A DNA stretch of 45,124 bases, from NCBI GenBank assembly GCA_022773585.1, contig JALEZZ010000001.1:1-45124 (forward strand), written 5' to 3'. Positions 8,266-17,872 of this stretch are shown piece after piece (positions within the stretch are counted from its first letter, which is position 1; each line of letters opens with the position of its first letter). The notes under the pieces are model-generated. The model ran no database searches and was not told where the DNA came from. It saw only the letters and a list, made by a program, of their open reading frames with translations. This stretch comes from Selenomonas sp. GTDB lineage: Bacteria > Bacillota > Negativicutes > Selenomonadales > Selenomonadaceae. Position numbers and translations under genes: made by a program.

Positions 8266-9175
8266 ATGGCAGTCTTTCAGCAGATGGTGATTTTCTTCTT
8301 GCTGATCCTCGTCGGTTTTTACGCGCGGCACAAGGGCATGATTACGTCGGAAAACCAGGCGCAGATTTCCGCCATCGTCGTGCGCATCGCGTATCCGGCG
8401 ATCATTCTTTCGGGCGCACTGGCCGACGGGCCGCGCGTCGGCGGCAGCGAGCTCCTCTCGGCGCTCGGCGCGACGATCGCGCTGCTCGTATTGCTGTTTG
8501 TCGCCGCGTGGGTGCTGCCGCGCCTGCTGCGCTATGAGCGCAGCCAGCATGGTATCATCAACACGATGACGATTTTCAGCAACATCGGCTTCATGGGCGT
8601 GCCGATGATTGACGCGATCTATGGCAAGGGCGCACTCATCTACATGACGATTTTTCTGATTCCATTCAATCTCTTGTTCTTCTCGTACGCCATCCAGACG
8701 ATCAAGGGCAGCGGCACGGGGCAGAAGCTCCGCTTGCGCGATCTCTTGAACGAAGGCATGATTGCCTGCTTCCTCGCCATCATCGTTTATCTCGCAGACA
8801 TCCGCGTGCCGTACGTCATCGCGCAGACCGTCGCGATGCTCGGCAGTATGACGGCGCCGCTCGCGATGATTCTGATCGGTGCATTCCTCTCGGGCATGGA
8901 TGTTCACGGATGTGCGCATCTGGGCGTTCACGGCGCTCAAGATGGTCGTGCTGCCCGTCGCTATCGTGCTCGCGCTCGGTCAGTTTTTTGACAACCGCAT
9001 CCTGCTCGCCGTCTGCCTCGCGGCTATCGCGACGCCAGCAGGCAACGTGCTCGCGCTGCTTGCGTCGATGTACAACGAAGCGGCGTATCCGACGGCCATC
9101 AAGGGCATCACGCTCACGACGATTGTTTCCGTCGCGACGATGCCGCTCGTCTATTATCTGACGGGGCTTGACTGA
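8266..9175 (+). pseudogene. AEC-family transporter gene with a frameshift
   Basis: The first frame (8266 to about 8905) encodes an auxin-efflux-carrier-type membrane protein: hydrophobic helices, SNIGFMGVPM and MILIGAFLSGMDV. From about 8908 the homology continues in the +1 frame (FTDVRIWAFTALK to the stop at 9175, including ATPAGNVLALLA). The joined product would be about 302 residues, normal for the family. The break falls at the family's MD-FTD junction and looks like a small indel, so the gene is either inactivated or the read is wrong. Intact relatives export organic acids or amino acids. Confidence 0.85.
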
Positions 9176-9197
9176 CACAGGGAAGGGGGGATTTTTC

Positions 9198-9382
9198 ATG
9201 AACTTCATGCATATGCGACATTCGTCGCGGCCGTGAACCGCCACGGCGGTCATGCTGACATCATTCATCTGCCCGACATCGGCATCACGGGCAATACGCA
9301 CTTCCTCATGTCGGACCGGAACAATGCGGTCATCGCCAATCTCATCGAGGACTGGCTGGAGAAGCAGGGCCTCCATCAATAA
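9198..9382 (+). pseudogene. Remnant of a second alpha/beta hydrolase (C-terminal part)
   Basis: Codons 9200-9382 encode HADIIHLPDIGITGNTHF and an ending IEDWLEKQG. These match the C-terminus of the hydrolase at 4138-5229, including the catalytic-His motif (GNTHF against GNDHF). No start codon lies in this frame. A good ribosome site (GGAAGGGGGG) and ATG at 9198 stand in front, but in another frame that stops after 12 codons. The upstream three quarters of the gene have been lost by deletion, leaving the start and the tail joined out of frame. Confidence 0.8.
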
Positions 9383-9395
9383 ATGATTCAACATC

Positions 9396-9460
9396 AAAAG
9401 CATTTTTAAGTCAGCAAAAGTGTAGGATTCAACATTTTTTCAAACTAAAAAATGCTTTTT
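9396..9460. repeat. 12-base inverted repeat and 10-base direct repeat
   Basis: AAAAGCATTTTT (9396-9407) is repeated in inverse as AAAAATGCTTTT (9448-9459). GATTCAACAT occurs twice, at about 9384 and 9426. The block separates the decayed operon end from the next gene, so it may be a rearrangement scar or a regulatory site for the gene at 9491. Confidence 0.5.
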
Positions 9461-9461
9461 C

Positions 9462-9470
9462 TGCTATAAT
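9462..9470 (+). promoter_or_regulatory. Extended -10 promoter of the AAA/DUF4143 gene
   Basis: TGCTATAAT is a perfect extended -10, 20 bases before the ATG. The -35 region is poor. It overlaps the right arm of the inverted repeat closely enough for that repeat to act as an operator (inference). Confidence 0.6.
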
Positions 9471-9490
9471 CAGGGCAGAGGTGAGAAAGC

Positions 9491-10807
9491 ATGGATCGCA
9501 CGCTGGAAAAAGAATTGCTGGCTTGGCGGCGGCAGACGCCGGAAGATGGACGGAAGCCGCTGCTCCTGCATGGTGCGCGCCAAGTCGGCAAGACACATCT
9601 TTTGAAAGAACTGGGGCGTCAGGCATTCGACCATGTCGTGTATCTCAATTTCGAGACGGACCCGGTGATGGCGTCGCTGTTTCAGGACAAGATTACGCCG
9701 GAGCATCTGGTACATGAAATCGAGCTCATGACGAAGACGCCGGTGATTCCGGGCAAGACGCTCTTGATTTTTGATGAAATCCAGGCATCCGAGCGCGCCC
9801 TGACATCTTTGAAATATTTTTGCGAGATGATGCCGGAGCTTCATGTTGCCGCGGCGGGGAGCCTGCTCGGCATCACGATTCATCGCGAGCATTATTCGTT
9901 TCCGGTTGGCAAGGTGCAGTCGATGTATCTCTACCCAATGGATTTCGAGGAATTCTTGCTCGCGTGCGGCGAAGAAGGGCTCGCGGGAGAAATTCGGACG
10001 CATGCTGAGACGCTGGAAGTTTTTCCAGAGGCACTTCACCAGAAAGCCCTCGCCCTCTACCATGATTATCTGGTCGTCGGCGGGATGCCCGAGGTTGTGC
10101 AATCCTATACGAAGACGCATTTTCGCGACATCGCAGGCGTGCAGCAGGAAATCCTTGACAACTATGCATCCGACATGGCAAAGTATGCCATGCCTGCGGA
10201 TGCCGTCAAGATTGCGGCATGCTATCGGTCACTGCCTGCGCAGCTGGCGAAGGAAAATCACAAGTTCCAGTATCGCGTCGTGCAGCATGGCGGTCGTGCG
10301 GCGACGTTTGCCGCCGCCATCGACTGGCTCATCACGGCAGGCGTCGTCCTGCCCTGCACGAAGGTGAAAGCTGGCGAACTGCCGCTCCGAGCCTTTGAAG
10401 ATGCATCGTCATTCAAGCTGTATTCGTCTGATGTGGGATTGCTCGTCCAGCAGGCGGGCATCCCGAAAGAGCTGATTCTCAAAGATTTGCCGAATCTCTA
10501 TCTCGGAGCGGTGACGGAGAATTACGTTGCGCAGTCTCTCCGCGCGAAGGGATACGATCTCTTCTATTGGACAAGCGATCAGACGGCGGAACTTGATTTT
10601 CTGCTGCAGCGTGGCATGGACATTGTCCCCATCGAAGTGAAGAAGGGGATGAAGGTGCGTTCGCGCAGCCTCGACGTCTATCGGAAACGATATGATGTGG
10701 CAAAGGCCATCCGCTTTTCGGAACGGAACTTTGGCAGGGACGGAACTCTGATTTCCCTGCCGCTCTATGCAGCCTTCGCCTTGGAATCCTGTTGCAGAGA
10801 AAAATAA
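9491..10807 (+). CDS. AAA ATPase with DUF4143 domain
   Basis: A 438-residue protein of the common AAA_14/DUF4143 family. Walker A is HGARQVGKT (about 27-35) and Walker B with the following residues is LLIFDEIQ (about 92-99). AAAGSLLG is a sensor-like strand. The C-terminal DUF4143 part carries a PD-(D/E)xK-like strand pattern, ELDFLLQ followed by PIEVKKG. The start follows GAGGTGAG. It stands alone between the decayed operon and a tRNA gene. These proteins are widespread, often horizontally acquired, and their role is not settled. Confidence 0.92.
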   Translation: MDRTLEKELLAWRRQTPEDGRKPLLLHGARQVGKTHLLKELGRQAFDHVVYLNFETDPVMASLFQDKITPEHLVHEIELMTKTPVIPGKTLLIFDEIQASERALTSLKYFCEMMPELHVAAAGSLLGITIHREHYSFPVGKVQSMYLYPMDFEEFLLACGEEGLAGEIRTHAETLEVFPEALHQKALALYHDYLVVGGMPEVVQSYTKTHFRDIAGVQQEILDNYASDMAKYAMPADAVKIAACYRSLPAQLAKENHKFQYRVVQHGGRAATFAAAIDWLITAGVVLPCTKVKAGELPLRAFEDASSFKLYSSDVGLLVQQAGIPKELILKDLPNLYLGAVTENYVAQSLRAKGYDLFYWTSDQTAELDFLLQRGMDIVPIEVKKGMKVRSRSLDVYRKRYDVAKAIRFSERNFGRDGTLISLPLYAAFALESCCREK

Positions 10808-10815
10808 AAAAGTTG

Positions 10816-10844
10816 TTGACAGGACACGCGAACTCTGCTAATAT
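10816..10844 (+). promoter_or_regulatory. Promoter of tRNA-Ser
   Basis: TTGACA (10816-10821), a 17-base spacer and TAATAT (10839-10844), preceded by TGC. It lies 54 bases before the tRNA, so the precursor has a 5' leader of about 45 bases. Confidence 0.85.
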
Positions 10845-10898
10845 ATTACCTGTCGCCGGACGGAACGGCTCAGGTCGTTCTTCTTGAGAAAGTTCGCT

Positions 10899-10989
10899 GG
10901 AGTGGTACTCAAGAGGCTGAAGAGGACGGTTTGCTAAATCGTTAGGCTGGGTAACCGGTGCGGAGGTTCGAATCCTCTCCACTCCGCCA
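10899..10989 (+). tRNA. tRNA-Ser (GCT anticodon)
   Basis: A 91-base tRNA with a long variable arm. The acceptor stem GGAGTGG pairs with CCACTCC (10979-10985), the discriminator is G and CCA is encoded. The anticodon loop TTGCTAA reads AGC/AGU serine codons. It has its own promoter and terminator. Confidence 0.95.
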
Positions 10990-11001
10990 TTTGACACAAC
11001 A

Positions 11002-11030
11002 GAGTCGTTGCTTTTGCAGCGGCTCTTTTT
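11002..11030 (+). terminator. Terminator of tRNA-Ser
   Basis: GAGTCGTTG pairs with CAGCGGCTC (with G-T pairs) around a CTTTTG loop, followed by five T. It lies 12 bases after the tRNA. Confidence 0.85.
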
Positions 11031-11056
11031 CGTGCCATTTTTCCGTGTCAGACAAA

Positions 11057-11085
11057 TTGACACATGTCCCTTTTTCTGCTATAGT
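11057..11085 (+). promoter_or_regulatory. Promoter of the purine permease gene
   Basis: TTGACA (11057-11062), a 17-base spacer and TATAGT (11080-11085) with TGC before it. The roughly 50-base leader shows no purine-riboswitch pattern. Confidence 0.8.
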
Positions 11086-11141
11086 TCGTAACGTATTTAT
11101 CAAACGTTTTCCATAGAGTCGGAGAAGGAGGAAGTATCTTC

Positions 11142-12473
11142 ATGCAGGAAAACACGCAGGCGAGCGCCATCGAGCGTTACTTCAAGATTCGCGAGAAAGG
11201 ATCGTCCGTCCGGACGGAAATCCTCGCGGGCCTTACTACGTTCATCGCGCTGGCCTACATCATCTTTGTCAATCCAAACATCCTCTCGGAAGCCGGCATC
11301 CCGAAAGAGGCGGCCATTGCCTCGACCATCTGGATTGCCGCGCTCTCGACGATGGTCATGGGCGTTGTTGCAAACTACCCGGTCGCTCTGGCACCGGGCA
11401 TGGGCCTCAATGCGTTCTTTGCTTACTATGTCTGCGGCACGCTCGGCCTGCACTGGACGGTCGCACTCGGCGCTGTCTTCTTCTCAGGCGTCCTGTTCTT
11501 GATCCTGACGGTCAGCCATATCCGCCAGGCCATCATCAATGCCGTGCCGCAGAACCTGCGCGTCGCCATCGGCGTCGGCATCGGATTCTTCATCGCGTTC
11601 ATCGGCCTCAAGGGCACGGGCCTCATCGTGCCGGACAAGGCGACGTTCATCGGTCTCGGCCATGTGACGGATCCAAAGACGCTGCTCTCGCTCTTCGGCC
11701 TCGTGTTGACGGGCGCGCTCATGGCGCGCAACGTGCAGGGCTCCATCCTCATCGGCATCGTCGCGACGACGGTGCTCTCGATGTGCCTCGGCTATTCGCC
11801 AATTCCGCACGGCATCGGCGACATCGTCAGCACGAGCATGCCGCACATGGGTGCGACGTTCGGCCAGCTCGACATCATGGGCGCATGGAATTACGGCATT
11901 GTCTCGATCATCTTCACGTTCACGGTCGTCGAGCTCTTCGACAACATGGGCACGCTGATCGGTCTGACGTCGAAAGCGAAGCTCGTGAAGCCGAATGGCG
12001 AAATCGAAAACCTCGACCGCGCGCTCACGACGGACGCTGTCGGCACGATCTTCTCGTCGCTCTTCGGCACGTCGACGGTCACGAGCTACATCGAGAGCGC
12101 GGCCGGCATCGCGGCAGGCGGCAAGACGGGCCTGACGGCCGTCACGGTTTCCATCTGCTTCTTCATCGCGCTGCTGTTCGCACCGCTCGTCGGCCTCGTT
12201 CCGGGCTTTGCGACGGCGCCTCCGCTGATTCTCGTCGGCGCGCTCATGATGGCAGAAGTCGGCAAGATCAACTTCCAGGATTTCTCGGATGGCCTGCCGG
12301 CATTCCTGACGATCATCATGATGCCGCTGACGGGCTCCATCGCGAATGGTTTCGCGTTCGGTTTCGTGAGCTATGCGTTCATGAAGACGGCTGTCGGCAA
12401 GTATAAGGAAGTCAGCTGGATCATGTGGCTCGTGTCGATCGCATTTGTAATCAACCTGGTCATGAGATCGTAA
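11142..12473 (+). CDS. NCS2-family purine permease (AzgA/PbuG-like)
   Basis: A 443-residue polytopic membrane protein with about 12 hydrophobic segments. Family marks of the AzgA branch are YIIFVNPNILSEAG near the start, ALAPGMGLNAFFAY, ELFDNMGTLIG and the segment FGTSTVTSYIESAAG. It imports hypoxanthine, guanine or adenine by proton symport. RBS GGAGAAGGAGG precedes the ATG. It is a single-gene unit with its own promoter; a repeat-derived hairpin follows it. Confidence 0.93.
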   Translation: MQENTQASAIERYFKIREKGSSVRTEILAGLTTFIALAYIIFVNPNILSEAGIPKEAAIASTIWIAALSTMVMGVVANYPVALAPGMGLNAFFAYYVCGTLGLHWTVALGAVFFSGVLFLILTVSHIRQAIINAVPQNLRVAIGVGIGFFIAFIGLKGTGLIVPDKATFIGLGHVTDPKTLLSLFGLVLTGALMARNVQGSILIGIVATTVLSMCLGYSPIPHGIGDIVSTSMPHMGATFGQLDIMGAWNYGIVSIIFTFTVVELFDNMGTLIGLTSKAKLVKPNGEIENLDRALTTDAVGTIFSSLFGTSTVTSYIESAAGIAAGGKTGLTAVTVSICFFIALLFAPLVGLVPGFATAPPLILVGALMMAEVGKINFQDFSDGLPAFLTIIMMPLTGSIANGFAFGFVSYAFMKTAVGKYKEVSWIMWLVSIAFVINLVMRS

Positions 12474-12497
12474 AGCAGGTAGTGCGAGCCCCTGAAC

Positions 12498-12546
12498 TAC
12501 CCTCTCAGTCGCCCTTGCGGGCGCCAGCTCTCCCAGAGGGAGAGCC
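12498..12546. repeat. Palindromic repeat related to the MITE-like family
   Basis: CCCTCTCAGTCGCCC, a small GCCC-TTGC-GGGC hairpin, then GCTCTCCC-AGA-GGGAGAGC. The build (a CCTCTCAG motif and an AGAGGGAG motif as inverted ends) resembles the ends of the element at 18018-18215, although the middle differs. It may also stop transcription after the permease gene, but no strong T tract follows. Confidence 0.6.
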
Positions 12547-12568
12547 TTTCCATGAAAGCAAATTTTTC

Positions 12569-12597
12569 TTGACACGCTGATATTGCTATGGTATGAT
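12569..12597 (+). promoter_or_regulatory. Promoter of the rplU-prp-rpmA operon
   Basis: TTGACA (12569-12574), a 17-base spacer and TATGAT (12592-12597) with TGG before it. Transcription would begin near 12604. Confidence 0.85.
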
Positions 12598-12603
12598 TCT
12601 TCA

Positions 12604-12720
12604 ATGTAAGCGCAGAAATTGTGCTTTCGATTGGGCGTGAGCCCGTTCCCCAACCGCACGACGAGGTTCTTTCGAAACGCGCAAGCGTACCGCAGTCGGC
12701 GAGTTATCTTACAGGGAGGT
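12604..12720 (+). promoter_or_regulatory. Structured 5' leader of rplU (possible L21 leader)
   Basis: The leader is about 120 bases. It contains AAGCGCA (12608-12614) pairing with TGTGCTT (12620-12626), GGGC-GTGA-GCCC (12633-12644), and a competing TTGGG/CCCAA pairing. L21 mRNA leaders of this kind are known in Firmicutes and are thought to mediate autoregulation. Whether this one matches the Rfam L21 leader was not tested. Confidence 0.5.
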
Positions 12721-12726
12721 GTTTTC

Positions 12727-13038
12727 ATGTACGCAATCATTAAAACGGGCGGCAAGCAGTACAAGGTTTCCGAAGGTGATGTCATCACGGTCGAGAAGCT
12801 CGCTGCCGCTGAAGGCGAAGTTGTGACGTTCGACGAGGTTCTGACGGTCGTCAATGATGCTGATGTCAAAGTCGGCAAACCGGTCGTCGAGGGCGCGAAG
12901 GTCACGGGCAAAGTCGAGGCTCAGGGCAAAGGCAAGAAGATCCGCATCTTCAAGTACAAGGCAAAGTCCAACTACCGCAAGCGCCAGGGCCATCGTCAGC
13001 CGTTCACGAAAGTCGTCATCGAGAAGATTGAAGCGTAA
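12727..13038 (+). CDS. rplU: 50S ribosomal protein L21
   Basis: A 103-residue protein. It starts [14 protein letters not shown] and ends with the L21 signature region [21 protein letters not shown] followed by PFT. It binds 23S rRNA in the large subunit. RBS GGGAGGTG precedes the ATG. First gene of the classical rplU-prp-rpmA operon. Confidence 0.98.
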   Translation: MYAIIKTGGKQYKVSEGDVITVEKLAAAEGEVVTFDEVLTVVNDADVKVGKPVVEGAKVTGKVEAQGKGKKIRIFKYKAKSNYRKRQGHRQPFTKVVIEKIEA

Positions 13039-13041
13039 TCT

Positions 13042-13359
13042 ATGGTTACGGTCGAGATCTTTACACAGGAGGACGGGAAGATCACGGGATTTTGCGCCAA
13101 AGGCCATAGCGGCACGGCGCCCCGCGGCGAAGACATCGTCTGCGCCGGGGTCTCCTCCCTCACGGATTCTGCCTACCTCGGCATCACGGAGTATCTGCAT
13201 CGAAACGTCATATCCAAAGACTCGAGCGGAGAGCTTCAATTGATGCTGGAGGGCCGTCCCGACGAACGGACGGAGGCAATCCTCGAAACCATGCTTCTGG
13301 GGCTTATGGAGATTTCCAAAGCTTACCCGAAAGCTCTACGTATCCAACGAAACAAGTGA
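13042..13359 (+). CDS. prp: Ribosomal-processing cysteine protease Prp
   Basis: A 105-residue protein (YsxB family). The catalytic pair is visible as His in KGHSG (about residue 22) and Cys in DIVCAGVS (about residue 34). Prp removes the N-terminal extension of L27. The gene starts 3 bases after rplU and ends 11 bases before rpmA, and the L27 next to it has the matching cleavage motif. Confidence 0.95.
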   Translation: MVTVEIFTQEDGKITGFCAKGHSGTAPRGEDIVCAGVSSLTDSAYLGITEYLHRNVISKDSSGELQLMLEGRPDERTEAILETMLLGLMEISKAYPKALRIQRNK

Positions 13360-13370
13360 GGTGAAAACAT

Positions 13371-13661
13371 ATGTTCATGTTCGATCTTCAGCGCTTCGCG
13401 CATAAGAAGGGCGTCAGCTCGACGCGCAACGGCCGCGACAGTGAGTCGAAGCGCCTCGGCGTCAAGGAGCATGCCGGCACGGTCGTGACCGCAGGCAGCA
13501 TCCTCGTCCGCCAGCGCGGCACGCATTTCCATCCGGGCCACAATGTCGGCATCGGCAAGGACGATACGCTGTTCGCGAAGGTGGCCGGCAAGGTCGCTTT
13601 CGAGCGCAAAGGCAAATACAACCGCCAGGTCAGCGTCTACACGGCGGAAGAAGCTATGTAA
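13371..13661 (+). CDS. rpmA: 50S ribosomal protein L27 with Prp-cleaved N-terminus
   Basis: A 96-residue protein. The first residues, MFMFDLQRF, precede AHKKG, which is the true N-terminus of mature L27. This equals the Firmicutes pattern in which Prp cuts after the F of an LQFF-like motif; here the motif is LQRF. The core [12 protein letters not shown] and the [10 protein letters not shown] segment are typical. An alternative ATG at 13377 would shorten the leader by two residues. Confidence 0.97.
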   Translation: MFMFDLQRFAHKKGVSSTRNGRDSESKRLGVKEHAGTVVTAGSILVRQRGTHFHPGHNVGIGKDDTLFAKVAGKVAFERKGKYNRQVSVYTAEEAM

Positions 13662-13672
13662 TAGCGAAATAA

Positions 13673-13712
13673 GGTACCTGCGCTGCCAGTTTGGTGGCGC
13701 GGGTATTTTTTA
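13673..13712 (+). terminator. Terminator after rpmA
   Basis: GTACCTGCGCTGCCA pairs with TGGTGGCGCGGGTAT (with G-T pairs and slight bulging), followed by a T run. It lies 11 bases after the rpmA stop. Confidence 0.85.
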
Positions 13713-13723
13713 TTATATAGAAG

Positions 13724-15108
<1,385 letters not shown>

Positions 15109-15148
15109 CGCTGCTTTTGCGATATAGATATATTTGAAAGGAACCGAT

Positions 15149-15451
15149 ATGCTTAGAAATTCACTGACGGGCAAGCAGAAGAGCTTTCTGCGCTCGGAAG
15201 GCATGAAGCTCGAGCCGGTCGTCATGGTCGGCAAGGACGCCGTGACGCCGGCCGTCGTGCAGTCGGCACGCGACGTCATCAAGAAGCGCGAGCTCATCAA
15301 GGTGCGCGTGCTCAACAACTGCCTTGAAGAGGTCGAGGACGTCATGACAGTGCTCGCGGAGCGTTGTGATGCGAACCTCGTGCAGATCAAGGGCAACACG
15401 GGGCTGCTGTTCAAGCGCAATTTCGAGAAGCCGAAGATCGAGCTGCCGTGA
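15149..15451 (+). CDS. yhbY: Ribosome assembly RNA-binding protein YhbY (CRM domain)
   Basis: A 100-residue CRM-domain protein. It has LTGKQKSFLRSEGMKLEP at the front, the GKDAVTP turn, IKVRVLNN, and the closing GNTGLLFKRN. The family binds pre-50S rRNA. The ATG at 15149 has GAAAGGAA upstream and is preferred to the in-frame TTG at 15134. Confidence 0.95.
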   Translation: MLRNSLTGKQKSFLRSEGMKLEPVVMVGKDAVTPAVVQSARDVIKKRELIKVRVLNNCLEEVEDVMTVLAERCDANLVQIKGNTGLLFKRNFEKPKIELP

Positions 15452-15471
15452 TGGAAAAAGGGGAGAACGAA

Positions 15472-16605
15472 ATGGATGCACGCGAAAGCCTCAAAGTGGC
15501 AAAGCGCATCGTCGTCAAGGTCGGCACGTCGACGCTGGCCTATGGGCCGGGCCGCATGAACCTCTACAACATCGAGCATCTCGTGCGCGGCCTTGTCGAT
15601 ATGGCGAATGAGGGGCGTGAGATGATTCTCGTCTCGTCGGGCGCGATTGCGGCCGGCCTCGGCCGCCTCGGCATGACGGAAAAGCCGGACTCCATCCCCG
15701 AGAAGCAGGCCATCGCGGCCGTCGGGCAGGGCATGCTCATGCATATCTATGAGAAGTTCTTTGCTGAGTACGGCAAGACTGCGGCGCAGGTGCTCCTGAC
15801 GCGCGAGAATTCTGTGCGTCACAACCAGTACATCCATTCGCGCGAGGCGCTCTGCGCCATGCTCGAGATGGGCGCCATCCCCGTCATCAATGAGAACGAT
15901 GCCGTGACGGTGGACGAAATCAAGATTGGCGACAACGACCAGCTTTCGGCGACGGTCGCGACGCTCGTCGATGCCGACGCACTCATCATCCTCTCGGACA
16001 TCGACGGCCTCTACACGGCGAATCCCGCGACGCATCCAGACGCGCAGATCATCCATGAAGTGCCGGAAATCACGCCAGAGATCGAGCGGCTGGCGGGCGG
16101 CGCTGGCACGACGATGGGCACGGGCGGCATGATGACGAAGATCGAGGCAGCGAAGGTCGCGATGAATGCCGGCGTCACAATGGTCATCGCGCCAGGCGCG
16201 CGCGACCATGTGCTCCGCGATGTGCTGAATGGCGAAGAGGTTGGCACGCTGTTCCCTGCAAAGGAAAGCCATCTGCGCCTCCGGAAGAGCTGGATTGCGT
16301 TCGGCAAGCGCATCGAGGGCGACATCGTCGTCGACCGCGGCTGCGAGAAGGCCATGCGGCAGTGCGGCTCGAGCCTGCTCGCGGCGGGCATCGTTTCCGC
16401 CGAAGGCGAGTTCACACGCGGCAGCACTGTCCGCGTCCTGACGAAGGACGGGCAGGAGATTGCGCGCGGCGTCGTGAATTATGGCCGTTCCGAGCTCATG
16501 GACCTCATCGGACGGCAGACAAAGGATTTCCCGGAAGCTTTGCTGCAAGAAGATGGCTTTCGCGAAGAGGTCATCCATCGGGACAACATGGTCCTGATGG
16601 TCTGA
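15472..16605 (+). CDS. proB: Glutamate 5-kinase
   Basis: A 377-residue protein with an amino acid kinase domain (KRIVVKVGTSTLA near the start, VSSGAIAAGLG, VINENDAVT, GTGGMMTKIEAA) and a C-terminal PUA domain from about 280. It phosphorylates glutamate in the first step of proline synthesis and is usually inhibited by proline. The start at 15472 follows GGGGAG at good spacing. ProA follows after 13 bases. Confidence 0.97.
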   Translation: MDARESLKVAKRIVVKVGTSTLAYGPGRMNLYNIEHLVRGLVDMANEGREMILVSSGAIAAGLGRLGMTEKPDSIPEKQAIAAVGQGMLMHIYEKFFAEYGKTAAQVLLTRENSVRHNQYIHSREALCAMLEMGAIPVINENDAVTVDEIKIGDNDQLSATVATLVDADALIILSDIDGLYTANPATHPDAQIIHEVPEITPEIERLAGGAGTTMGTGGMMTKIEAAKVAMNAGVTMVIAPGARDHVLRDVLNGEEVGTLFPAKESHLRLRKSWIAFGKRIEGDIVVDRGCEKAMRQCGSSLLAAGIVSAEGEFTRGSTVRVLTKDGQEIARGVVNYGRSELMDLIGRQTKDFPEALLQEDGFREEVIHRDNMVLMV

Positions 16606-16618
16606 TAGGAGTGATTTG

Positions 16619-17872
16619 ATGGATATCCAGAAGACAATGATGGAAAAGGCGCAGGCAGCCAAGGCAGCGTCGCACAAGATGGCCATCCTCTCGTCGAGCG
16701 TCAAGAATGCGGCGCTCATGGAGATGGCGAATGCGCTCGAGAAGCGCGCCGAACTCGTGCTTGAAGCGAATGCGGCCGACCTCGAGGAGGCGCGCGGCAA
16801 GGGCCTCAAGCGCTCGTATCTCGACCGCCTCATGCTCAACGAGGGCCGTATCCAGCAAATGGCCGAAGGCCTGCGGCAGACGGCGGCGCTTCCTGACCCG
16901 ATTGCGCAGGGCGACTATTCGACGGTGCGGCCGAACGGCCTCGAGATCCGCCGCGTCCGCGTGCCCATCGGCGTCATCGGCATCATCTACGAGGCGCGCC
17001 CGAACGTCACGGCCGACGCGACGGCGCTCTGCCTGAAATCGGGCAACGCGGTCATCCTGCGCGGCGGCAGCGAGGCCATCCGCTCGAACACGGCCATCGC
17101 ATCGCTCCTGTCGAAAGCGGCCGTCAAGATGGGCATCCCCGAGGGTGCTGTGCAGTTCGTCGACTTCCCGAATCGCGAAGCCGTCGATGCCATGACGCAC
17201 ATGCGCGGCCTCTTGGACGTCATCATCCCGCGCGGCGGCGCAGGGCTCATCCAGCATATCGTGACGAACAGTACCGTGCCGGTCATCGAGACGGGCACGG
17301 GCGTCTGCCATACGTTCGTCGACGAGACGGCGGATTTTGACATGGCCATCAAGATTGCCGTCAATGCCAAGACGTCGCATCCCTCGGTCTGCAACGCCAT
17401 GGAGACGCTGCTCGTGCACGAGGCCATCGCGCCGGAATTCCTGCCGAAGCTTTCGTGGGCCATGGGCGAGAAGCACGTCGAGATGCGCGGCGACGAACGC
17501 GCGCGGGAAATCTGCCCCGAGATGAAAGAGGCGACGGAAGAGGACTGGTCGACGGAGTACGGCGACCTGATTCTTTCCATCAAGGTCGTGCCAGACCTCG
17601 ACGCCGCCATCGCGCATATCAACAAGTACAACACGGGCCACAGTGAGACGATTGTGACGGAAAACCTCGAAAACGCGCACCGCTTCCAGAAAGAAGTCGA
17701 TGCCGCCGCTGTCTACGTCAACGCTTCGACGCGCTTCACGGACGGCTTCGAGTTCGGATTCGGTGCCGAAATCGGCATCAGCACGCAGAAGCTTCACGCG
17801 CGCGGACCAATGGGCCTTGAAGCGCTGACGAGCACGAAATACCTGATCTACGGCGAAGGCCAGGTACGGTGA
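16619..17872 (+). CDS. proA: Glutamate-5-semialdehyde dehydrogenase (gamma-glutamyl phosphate reductase)
   Basis: A 417-residue ALDH-fold enzyme. Typical parts are RVPIGVIGIIYEARPNVT, ILRGGSEAIRSN, the catalytic Cys region TSHPSVCNAMETLLVH, and the ending FEFGFGAEIGIST then KLHARGPMGLEAL. It reduces the ProB product with NADPH. The ATG at 16619 follows TAGGAGTG; the in-frame TTG at 16616 is ignored. Confidence 0.97.
   Translation: MDIQKTMMEKAQAAKAASHKMAILSSSVKNAALMEMANALEKRAELVLEANAADLEEARGKGLKRSYLDRLMLNEGRIQQMAEGLRQTAALPDPIAQGDYSTVRPNGLEIRRVRVPIGVIGIIYEARPNVTADATALCLKSGNAVILRGGSEAIRSNTAIASLLSKAAVKMGIPEGAVQFVDFPNREAVDAMTHMRGLLDVIIPRGGAGLIQHIVTNSTVPVIETGTGVCHTFVDETADFDMAIKIAVNAKTSHPSVCNAMETLLVHEAIAPEFLPKLSWAMGEKHVEMRGDERAREICPEMKEATEEDWSTEYGDLILSIKVVPDLDAAIAHINKYNTGHSETIVTENLENAHRFQKEVDAAAVYVNASTRFTDGFEFGFGAEIGISTQKLHARGPMGLEALTSTKYLIYGEGQVR

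Noticed and set aside
11086..11141. Purine riboswitch in the permease leader
   Set aside because: The leader is only about 50 bases and lacks the three-helix purine aptamer pattern.
12495..12546. Rho-independent terminator of the purine permease gene
   Set aside because: The hairpin is good but lacks a T tract, and its sequence belongs to a repeat family, so it is listed as a repeat.
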